NCBI GenBank assembly: GCA_011053195.1
Contig: DRKT01000043.1
Location: 1-33,591, forward strand
Reading direction: 5' to 3'
DNA: 33,591 nucleotides
Source of the DNA: Phycisphaerales bacterium
GTDB lineage: Bacteria > Planctomycetota > Phycisphaerae > Phycisphaerales > UBA1924
The notes below the pieces were generated by a model. The model ran no database searches, was not told where the DNA came from, and saw only the letters and a program-made list of their open reading frames with translations. Position 1 is the stretch's first letter. Every line of letters starts with the position of its first letter. The position numbers and the translations under genes are program-made. Shown one piece after another: positions 19,057-25,883 of the stretch.

Positions 19057-20793
19057 GTGGGACTCGGAGCCGCATTCCAGATCGGTCGATCGGCGCTCAC
19101 CGCGAGCCAGCTCGGGGTGCAGGTGGCCAGCAACAACCTCTCCAACGCCGCCACCCCCGGCTACTCTCGTCAGACCATCGACCTCCAATCGCTCCCGGGC
19201 GATGGATCCGGTTTCAGCGGACAGATCGGACGCGGCGTCCGCTTCGCCGGTGTCCGCCGACAGATCGACCCCGCCATCGAAGCAAGATTCAACGCAAGCA
19301 TCAGCGAATCGGCAGCGGCCGGCGAATTGCTCCGATCCTTCAGCGGCATCGAAACCACGCTCAACGAGCTTACCGACCTCGATCTCTCCAGCGAACTCGG
19401 CGCATTCTTCACCGGATGGAGCGAACTCTCCAACGGCACACAGGCCCAGCCCCAGGTCATCCAGCAGGGTGAATTGCTCGCCGGGTTCATCAAGCGCATC
19501 CGGTCAGACCTGACCAACCAACGCAACGAATTCGACCAACGGCTCGGATCGCTCGTCAAGGATGCCGACTCCAAACTCACCGAGATCGCCAGACTCAACG
19601 AACAGATCACCTCATCCGAAGCCGGCGGCGCCCAGAACAATCCGCTGCGTGATCAGCGCGACCAACTCGTTCGAGAGCTCAGCGAAGCCATGGATGTCAC
19701 CGTGATCGAACAGGCCTCCGGCGCCATCGACGTGCTCGTCGGTTCCTCGCCCGTCGTGCTCGGATCAAAGAGCCAGGGACTCGAACTGCGCGAAGTACCC
19801 AAGGGTGACAGCATCGAGCGGCGGGTTGCGGTCCGATCAACCAACCAGGTGCTCGATATCAACAGCGGCAGCATCGGCGGCGTCCTCGAAAGCCGAGACG
19901 GACCCATCGACGACACCATCGCCCGACTCGACTCCATCGCCGGCCAACTCATCTTCCAAGTCAACTCGCTCCACGCCACCGGCGCCACGGAAAGAGGCCT
20001 GACCAAAGCCGAATCAACGCTCCGATTCTCACTCAGCGACCAGACGCTGGCACTCAACAACCCCGCCAATCTGGCGATCAAGAACGTCCCGGTCGCCCCG
20101 ACCAATGGCGGATTCCTCGTCCGCACCAAAGACGAATCAACCGGAGCAATCAGCACCACGAGGATCGACATCGACCTGGATGGACTGGACAGCGCGGGCC
20201 AGCCAAGCTTCACCGACGACACGACCCTCTCCGACATCGTGGCCGATCTTGACGCCATCTCCGGCCTGTCCGCAACGCTCGGCAGCGACGGCAGGATCAA
20301 GATCACCGCTTCCGCCGGCACGAGCTTCACCTTCGGCCAAGACAGCTCCGGCGTGCTTGCGACGCTCGGGATCAACAGCTATTTCACGGGCAGCGATGCC
20401 TCCGACATCGACGTCAACACTGACCTTGTCAACAACCCGCAAAGCCTCATGACCGGACGATTCATCGACGACACATTCCATGAAAACGGCACGAGTCTGG
20501 CCATCGCCGATCTTCAGGACAACGGGCTCGAAGCACTCGGCGGAGAATCCATCAGCTCCTTCTGGCGCACCTCCGTTCAGAAAATCAGCGTACAAACCGG
20601 CTCAGCCAAGGTCATTGCTGATTCAACCGCACTCGTTCGCGACGGGCTCGAATCGCAGCGACTCGCGCTCAGCGGCGTCGACACCAACGAAGAATCGCTC
20701 GACCTGCTCGCCTTTCAGAAGGCATACCAGGGGGCCGCCCGAATTATCCAAACCACAAACCAAATGCTGGACACACTCATCAATCTGATCTGA
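19057..20793 (+). CDS. flgK: Flagellar hook-associated protein FlgK (HAP1)
   Basis: 'AFQIGRSALTASQLGVQVASNNLSNAATPGYSRQTIDL', C-terminal 'GVDTNEESLDLLAFQKAYQGAARIIQTTNQMLDTLINLI'; GTG start. Confidence 0.95.
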   Translation: MGLGAAFQIGRSALTASQLGVQVASNNLSNAATPGYSRQTIDLQSLPGDGSGFSGQIGRGVRFAGVRRQIDPAIEARFNASISESAAAGELLRSFSGIETTLNELTDLDLSSELGAFFTGWSELSNGTQAQPQVIQQGELLAGFIKRIRSDLTNQRNEFDQRLGSLVKDADSKLTEIARLNEQITSSEAGGAQNNPLRDQRDQLVRELSEAMDVTVIEQASGAIDVLVGSSPVVLGSKSQGLELREVPKGDSIERRVAVRSTNQVLDINSGSIGGVLESRDGPIDDTIARLDSIAGQLIFQVNSLHATGATERGLTKAESTLRFSLSDQTLALNNPANLAIKNVPVAPTNGGFLVRTKDESTGAISTTRIDIDLDGLDSAGQPSFTDDTTLSDIVADLDAISGLSATLGSDGRIKITASAGTSFTFGQDSSGVLATLGINSYFTGSDASDIDVNTDLVNNPQSLMTGRFIDDTFHENGTSLAIADLQDNGLEALGGESISSFWRTSVQKISVQTGSAKVIADSTALVRDGLESQRLALSGVDTNEESLDLLAFQKAYQGAARIIQTTNQMLDTLINLI

Positions 20794-20797
20794 ACCC

Positions 20798-22858
20798 ATG
20801 AGCGCCATTCCTTCCAACGTGAGTCGATCGCCGACCCTGCTGGTCAGCCAGATCCAACTGGCCAACCTGCGACGAACCAACCTCGGCCTCTTCGAGGCGC
20901 AGTCACAGCTCGCCACGGGGCGCTCGATCCTGCGCCCGAGCGACAACCCGGTCAACACCGCGGCCATCGCCACGCTCGACGACAGCATCGAACGATCCGC
21001 CCAGCGCCTGCGCAACATCGACCAGGCCGACGGCAACCTCGCACTCATCGAAACAAGCCTCGCCGAGACCGGCGACCTGCTCCTCTCGGCCAAGCAGATC
21101 GCCAGCACGCAGGTCAACATCGGTTCGACCGCGACGGAACGAGCAAACCAGGCGGCCGTCGTCAACTCCCTGATCGACGGGCTCGTCTCGCAGATGAATC
21201 GAAAGTCCGTGGACAACTACCTATTCGGGGGCAGTAAAACGGGCACGCCTCCCTTCGAAGCGTTCGGCTCCGGCTTCATCTACCGCGGCGAGTTCGACAA
21301 CCTCACCACCGACATCAACCTCGGACGAAGCGTTCCCGTCACCATGGTCGGACTCAAATCGCTCGGCCAGAATCTGCGCAAGGTGCAGGGCGATGTGGAT
21401 CTCAACCCCACGCTCACGCCGGAAACATTGCTCAAAGACCTCAGCGGAGCTCGAGGACTCGGCATCTCCACCGGCACCATCCAGATGCAATTCGATGGCG
21501 GGGCAACCGTCGAAGTCGATCTCACATCCGCCGACACGGTCGAAGACATCACCACTCGCCTCGAGGCTGCCATTACCCAGTATGAATCGGCCAACAGCGT
21601 CAGCATCCTCGGGCCCGGCGGGGTCTCAACCAACGGCGAAAGCATCTCCATCGATGTCCTGCCGGCATCGACCGGCGCCGATCCGCTGCTGAGCTTCTCA
21701 GACATCGGCAACGGCACAACCGCCGAGGATCTTGGGCTTACAACTCCAGCCGGAGCTTCATTTGAAGCCACCCAGCCCGATGGTGTGGCCCTGGCGCCGA
21801 GGCTCACCATGCGCTCCACCATCGCCTCGCTCGCCGGGCTGACCGCAAGCCTCGATCAGATCGTCATCAACAACGGCGGCCGGCGCGCCCAGATCGACCT
21901 CTCACAGGCCGAGACCATCGAAGACCTGCGCAACGCCATTCAGGCCGCCGACATCGGTGTTCGGCTGGTCATTAACGATCAGGGCACCGGCATCGACATC
22001 GTCAATCTGGTCTCGGCGGATCCGGATGAATCGCTCACCATCGAGGAAGTGCCCGGCGGATCACGTTCTGCGGAATTGCTCGGCGTCAGAACCCTCAAAT
22101 CCTCGACTCGCGTCGACACGTTCAACGACGGCATCGGTGTCCGCATCGCCACAGGCGGAACCGATCCCGTCACCGGTGCCGCCGACCCGACCCTTGATAT
22201 CGACTTCGCTGTCAATCTTGGCGATGGATCATCGTTCACCGTCAACCTCCGGCCGCAGGACATCGTCACGACCGCGGACGTGATCAACCGGATCAATTCC
22301 GAGGCTGCTGCCCAGGGCATCGCAGCGACCGACTTTCAGGCCGGGCTCGGCGACGGGACCAACGGCATCCAGTTCACGCAGAACGCGTCCTTCACCGGGG
22401 CGATCTCGCTCGAACAGCGGAACAACTCCACCGCGATGTTCGATCTTGGGCTGGGACAGGACGACTCGGCATACGACACAGCCAGCGCAACTCTTACCGG
22501 TGCAGATCCTGCGCCTGTCGTCGCCGACACCGTATTTACCCGCCTTTTACAGATCAGAAAGGCCCTTTCGGCGGACGACACGGCTGGCATCACCCTTGCT
22601 GGGTCCAAGCTGGAAGATGTCATCGATTCGGTCGCACAGTCGCGCGGCCTGGTCGGGAGCTACAGCAAGCGTCTCGCGACAGCGCGAACGCGGGAAGAGG
22701 ATGTCAACGTTATGGAGCAGAGTTTCAGGAGCGAACTTCGAGACCTGGACTTTGCGCAGGCATCGACACGGCTCAATCAGTTGCAGACCCAGCTCCAGGC
22801 CGGGCTGCAGAGCATGTCGATCGTTTCACAGTTGAGTTTGCTCGACTTTCTCGGATAG
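20798..22858 (+). CDS. flgL: Large flagellar hook-associated protein FlgL-like (HAP3)
   Basis: 'QLANLRRTNLGLFEAQSQLATGRSILRPSDNPVNTAAIATLDDSI', 'KSVDNYLFGGSKTGTPPF', C-terminal flagellin-like 'FRSELRDLDFAQASTRLNQLQTQLQAGLQSMSIVSQLSLLDFLG'. Confidence 0.88.
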   Translation: MSAIPSNVSRSPTLLVSQIQLANLRRTNLGLFEAQSQLATGRSILRPSDNPVNTAAIATLDDSIERSAQRLRNIDQADGNLALIETSLAETGDLLLSAKQIASTQVNIGSTATERANQAAVVNSLIDGLVSQMNRKSVDNYLFGGSKTGTPPFEAFGSGFIYRGEFDNLTTDINLGRSVPVTMVGLKSLGQNLRKVQGDVDLNPTLTPETLLKDLSGARGLGISTGTIQMQFDGGATVEVDLTSADTVEDITTRLEAAITQYESANSVSILGPGGVSTNGESISIDVLPASTGADPLLSFSDIGNGTTAEDLGLTTPAGASFEATQPDGVALAPRLTMRSTIASLAGLTASLDQIVINNGGRRAQIDLSQAETIEDLRNAIQAADIGVRLVINDQGTGIDIVNLVSADPDESLTIEEVPGGSRSAELLGVRTLKSSTRVDTFNDGIGVRIATGGTDPVTGAADPTLDIDFAVNLGDGSSFTVNLRPQDIVTTADVINRINSEAAAQGIAATDFQAGLGDGTNGIQFTQNASFTGAISLEQRNNSTAMFDLGLGQDDSAYDTASATLTGADPAPVVADTVFTRLLQIRKALSADDTAGITLAGSKLEDVIDSVAQSRGLVGSYSKRLATARTREEDVNVMEQSFRSELRDLDFAQASTRLNQLQTQLQAGLQSMSIVSQLSLLDFLG

Positions 22859-22868
22859 GAACGAGGAA
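22847..22868 (+). promoter_or_regulatory. Candidate CsrA-binding hairpin 1 of the fliW leader
   Basis: TTTCTCG-gatAGGAa-CGAGGAA, 7-bp stem (one G-U), loop contains AGGA; overlaps flgL stop. Confidence 0.35.
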
Positions 22869-22928
22869 TCGGGCTGGTCAGAAAGAAGGCTCGCCGTCTC
22901 GGCCACGGCAAGCTGGACAGGAGTACGA

Positions 22929-22945
22929 CCGGCGAAGGACGCCGG
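22929..22945 (+). promoter_or_regulatory. Candidate CsrA-binding hairpin 2 of the fliW leader
   Basis: CCGGCG-AAGGA-CGCCGG, perfect 6-bp stem with AAGGA loop. Confidence 0.55.
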
Positions 22946-22985
22946 GAAGGCAGGATAGCCAAGGCCGAAGGTCAAGGACGATCGC

Positions 22986-23432
22986 ATGGAAGTCCATACG
23001 TCACGCTTCGGGGTGATCGAAATCGCGGAGGACCGCGTCATCACCTTCTCGAAGGGCCTACTCGGGTTCCCCTCGATGTGTCGGTTTTGCCTGTTGCAAC
23101 CGGGCGACGATGCAATGTTTTTCTGGTTGCAATGTCTCGACGATCCTGATCTCGCATTCGTGATCACGGATCCGACCATGTTCTATCCGGATTACACCGT
23201 TCCGATCCGGGCGGAACAGATGGAGGCATTGAACCTCGAAAAACTCGAGGATGCTCAGGTATTCGTTATTGTGAACAAGGTTGAGCAGCAGCTGACGGGC
23301 AATCTCCAGGGTCCGTTGGTCGTCAACACGCTAGACAGAACGGGCGAACAGCTCGTCCTGGCCGACAAGCGGTGGACGACCAGACAACCGCTGATGAAGG
23401 TAGGAAAGGCCGCCAACGCGGCCACTGCCTGA
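22986..23432 (+). CDS. fliW: Flagellar assembly factor FliW (CsrA antagonist)
   Basis: '[33 protein letters not shown]...[26 protein letters not shown]'; adjacent csrA; SD AAGGA. Confidence 0.93.
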   Translation: MEVHTSRFGVIEIAEDRVITFSKGLLGFPSMCRFCLLQPGDDAMFFWLQCLDDPDLAFVITDPTMFYPDYTVPIRAEQMEALNLEKLEDAQVFVIVNKVEQQLTGNLQGPLVVNTLDRTGEQLVLADKRWTTRQPLMKVGKAANAATA

Positions 23433-23451
23433 TTCATCGGTTTGTGCGGAG

Positions 23452-23471
23452 CGTCTGGAAGGATCCAGACG
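23452..23471 (+). promoter_or_regulatory. Candidate CsrA-binding hairpin in the csrA leader
   Basis: CGTCTGGA-AGGA-TCCAGACG, perfect 8-bp stem with an AGGA tetraloop. Confidence 0.65.
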
Positions 23472-23556
23472 AATGCAGGGCACGGAGGTCGCTCGGCCAG
23501 TGGCCGGGTACCCGAACGGAGATGTTTCCGGGCGGGTAATGGAAGGAGCCTATCGA

Positions 23557-23943
23557 ATGCTGGTGCTTTCACGTCAGCGCGATGAAACGATCATGATCGG
23601 CGATGAGATCGAGATCACGATCGTCGATATCCGGGGGGACAAGGTTCGCCTCGGGATCACCGCGCCGACCCACATCGCCGTACACCGAAAAGAGGTGTAC
23701 GACGCGATCAAAAGAGAAAATGAACAGGCAGCGCGCTTCAAGCGCGACGACCTGGGGCCGTTGGGTTCGGGCGCGGCCCCGAAATCCGTCCGTCCGGGGA
23801 GAACCGCAAGGGCGTCATCCCTCGCTTCCCCGGCCGGTTCTGGTGGCGTCAAACCCACTGCAAGCAACGGAGTCCATCCAAAGCGCATCGAGATTAACTC
23901 GACAAGCTCACACGACTCATCACCAACGCGGACGCCGGCCTGA
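23557..23943 (+). CDS. csrA: Carbon storage regulator CsrA with C-terminal extension
   Basis: Canonical start '[55 protein letters not shown]' followed by a long low-complexity tail; SD GGAAGGAG; ORF-track start 23473 is too early. Confidence 0.95.
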   Translation: MLVLSRQRDETIMIGDEIEITIVDIRGDKVRLGITAPTHIAVHRKEVYDAIKRENEQAARFKRDDLGPLGSGAAPKSVRPGRTARASSLASPAGSGGVKPTASNGVHPKRIEINSTSSHDSSPTRTPA

Positions 23944-23957
23944 AAAGGCACGCCCCG

Positions 23958-23984
23958 CATCGCTCGCGAGGAACGCGAGTGATG
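23958..23984 (+). promoter_or_regulatory. Candidate CsrA-binding hairpin in the fliC1 leader
   Basis: CATCGCTCGCG-AGGAA-CGCGAGTGATG, 11-bp stem (one G-U) with AGGAA loop; second GGA site in SD (TCACGGAGGAT, 24000-24010). Confidence 0.65.
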
Positions 23985-24015
23985 GTGATCGAACGTCAGT
24001 CACGGAGGATCGACA

Positions 24016-25566
24016 ATGGGTCGAATCAATACAAATGTCCCGAGCCTCATCGCTCAATCTCACCTGAACCGAAGCAATGAAGACTTGCAGGTCAGGCTCG
24101 AAAGGCTCTCCACCGGTCTGCGCCTCAATAGAGGCAAAGACGACCCGGCGGGCCTGATCATCTCAGAGCGAATCCGCTCGGATCTCGAAGGTGTCTCGCA
24201 AGGCATCAAGAACGCACAGCGGGCAAGCTCCGTCATCGCCACAACCGAGGGCGCCCTCACCGAAGTGTCAGATCTGCTCAACTCGATCAAGGCATTGATC
24301 GTCGAATCCGCCAACACCGGCGGCAGCAGCGCCGAGGAACGGGCCGCAAACCAGCTCCAGATCGACTCGGCCATCGAGTCCATCACGAGAATCGCAAACA
24401 CCGCAACATTCGGCGGGCTCCGACTCCTCGACGGATCGCAGGACTACATCCTCTCAGGCGTACGAAGCTCCGCCATCAGCAAAGCGCAGGTCTACAGCGC
24501 CAACTTCGTCGGCGCCAACGCCATCCAGGTCGATGTCACCGTCCTCGCTTCCGCGCAGCTCGGGGCCCTCTATCTCTCCGGCTTCAACAGCGGAACCGGT
24601 GGACAGGTCACCAGCACCACAACGCTCCGAATCGCCGGTGCACTCGGCGTCGGAACCATCGAGGTCGTCTCGGGAACCACCCTGGCCAACCTCGTCAACG
24701 CTGTCAATAACCTCACCTCCGTCACAGGTGTCTCGGCCTCACTCATCAGCGCCACCGACGCCACCTCAGGCGTCGTCTTCAACACCACGACCTATGGCTC
24801 GGACTCGTTTGTATCCGTCGAACGCATCGGCGGACCAAGCGACCCGGCTGAGGACACTGTTAAAATCTACAAGGCTGCGGATACATACCAGAACGGCACC
24901 GGATCGATCTGGACCGCCTCCAGCGCCAACCTCACCATCTCCAACAGAGACGAGGGACGGGACATCACAGCCCTGGTCAATGGCACACTCGCCGACAGCT
25001 CCGGGCTCGAACTCTCCATCTTCTCGGGAAGCCTCTCGCTTCAGATGGAGGTCCACGAGGATCTGGCAACCACACTCAACGGCACAACGTCCTTCAATAT
25101 CACCGGGGGCGGCGCCCTCTTCCAACTCGGGCCGGAAGTGAACGCGCTCCAGCAAACCTCGATCGGTATCCAATCGGTTGCCTCGGAAAACCTCGGCGGG
25201 AGCCTCGTTGACGGCCGGCTCAACTTCCTGAACTCGCTCAAGAGCGGCCAGAACAACGATCTCAGGTCAAGCGCCGGACGAAACGACTTCAGCCAAGCCA
25301 GCGATATCGTGGCCACGGCCATCGACGAGGTTTCAATCCTGCGCGGGCGGCTCGGGGCATTCGAGCGAAACACGCTCAACACCAATGTCCGCTCGCTCCA
25401 GGCTGCATTTGAGAACCTCACGTCAAGTGCCTCGGTCATCCGGGATGCCGATTTCGCGGTCGAAACAAGCAACCTGACCCGCGCTCAGATCCTGACGCAG
25501 GCCAGTACAAGCGTGCTCAGTCTGGCCAACCAGCAGGCCAGCCAGGTGCTCTCGCTGCTCGGCTAA
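24016..25566 (+). CDS. fliC: Flagellin 1
   Basis: 'MGRINTNVPSLIAQSHLNRSNEDLQVRLERLSTGLRLNRGKDDPAGLIISERIRSD', C-terminal 'SASVIRDADFAVETSNLTRAQILTQASTSVLSLANQQASQVLSLLG'. Confidence 0.96.
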   Translation: MGRINTNVPSLIAQSHLNRSNEDLQVRLERLSTGLRLNRGKDDPAGLIISERIRSDLEGVSQGIKNAQRASSVIATTEGALTEVSDLLNSIKALIVESANTGGSSAEERAANQLQIDSAIESITRIANTATFGGLRLLDGSQDYILSGVRSSAISKAQVYSANFVGANAIQVDVTVLASAQLGALYLSGFNSGTGGQVTSTTTLRIAGALGVGTIEVVSGTTLANLVNAVNNLTSVTGVSASLISATDATSGVVFNTTTYGSDSFVSVERIGGPSDPAEDTVKIYKAADTYQNGTGSIWTASSANLTISNRDEGRDITALVNGTLADSSGLELSIFSGSLSLQMEVHEDLATTLNGTTSFNITGGGALFQLGPEVNALQQTSIGIQSVASENLGGSLVDGRLNFLNSLKSGQNNDLRSSAGRNDFSQASDIVATAIDEVSILRGRLGAFERNTLNTNVRSLQAAFENLTSSASVIRDADFAVETSNLTRAQILTQASTSVLSLANQQASQVLSLLG

Positions 25567-25610
25567 GCCCGATAACACCCCGGAATCGGGCAAATACCCC
25601 CTAAATCGGA

Positions 25611-25640
25611 GAGCCGGTGGATCATTCCACCGGCTCTTTT
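25611..25640 (+). terminator. Rho-independent terminator after flagellin 1
   Basis: GAGCCGGTGGA-tcat-TCCACCGGCTC followed by TTTTCTT (11-bp perfect stem). Confidence 0.92.
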
Positions 25641-25719
25641 CTTATTGGATGTCGGAAATTTGACTCTTGTGAACACGTCCGACTGAACACCCCCACCCTG
25701 ACCGCCGATGCCGCTACGT

Positions 25720-25744
25720 CCCCGGATGATGGATCGTCCAGGGG
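25720..25744 (+). promoter_or_regulatory. Candidate CsrA-binding hairpin upstream of flagellin 2
   Basis: CCCCGGATGA-TGGA-TCGTCC(a)GGGG, 10-bp stem with one G-U and one bulged A, loop TGGA. Confidence 0.4.
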
Positions 25745-25789
25745 CGGGGTGGCCCGGCACGGTGCTGGGCATGTGCTCCGGATCGGAAT

Positions 25790-25824
25790 GTTTCGAGGGT
25801 CGCACAACGCGACCGGCACGAAAC
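25790..25824 (+). promoter_or_regulatory. Two-tier stem-loop in the fliC2 upstream region
   Basis: GTTTCG-ag-GGTCGC-acaac-GCGACC-ggca-CGAAAC: two 6-bp perfect helices separated by an internal loop, 59 nt before the ATG. Confidence 0.5.
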
Positions 25825-25883
25825 CTCCGGCGACGAGCTTTGCAAAAGGGCAAGGGCCCAAACGTTCACGGAGGATTCATCGA

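Noticed and set aside
23479-23492. GGCACGGAGGTCGC upstream of csrA as a sigma-54 promoter
   Set aside because: Spacing fits GG-N10-GC but the -12 region is TCGC and no T before GG; only a weak candidate, and it would exclude the AGGA hairpin from the transcript.
23947-23961. GGCACGCCCCGCATC upstream of fliC1 as a sigma-54 promoter
   Set aside because: -24 half matches but the -12 element is GCAT instead of TTGC, so the GG-N10-GC rule fails.
25829-25843. GGCGACGAGCTTTGC upstream of fliC2 as a sigma-54 promoter
   Set aside because: -12-like TTTGC present but the spacing is one base too long (GG-N11-GC).
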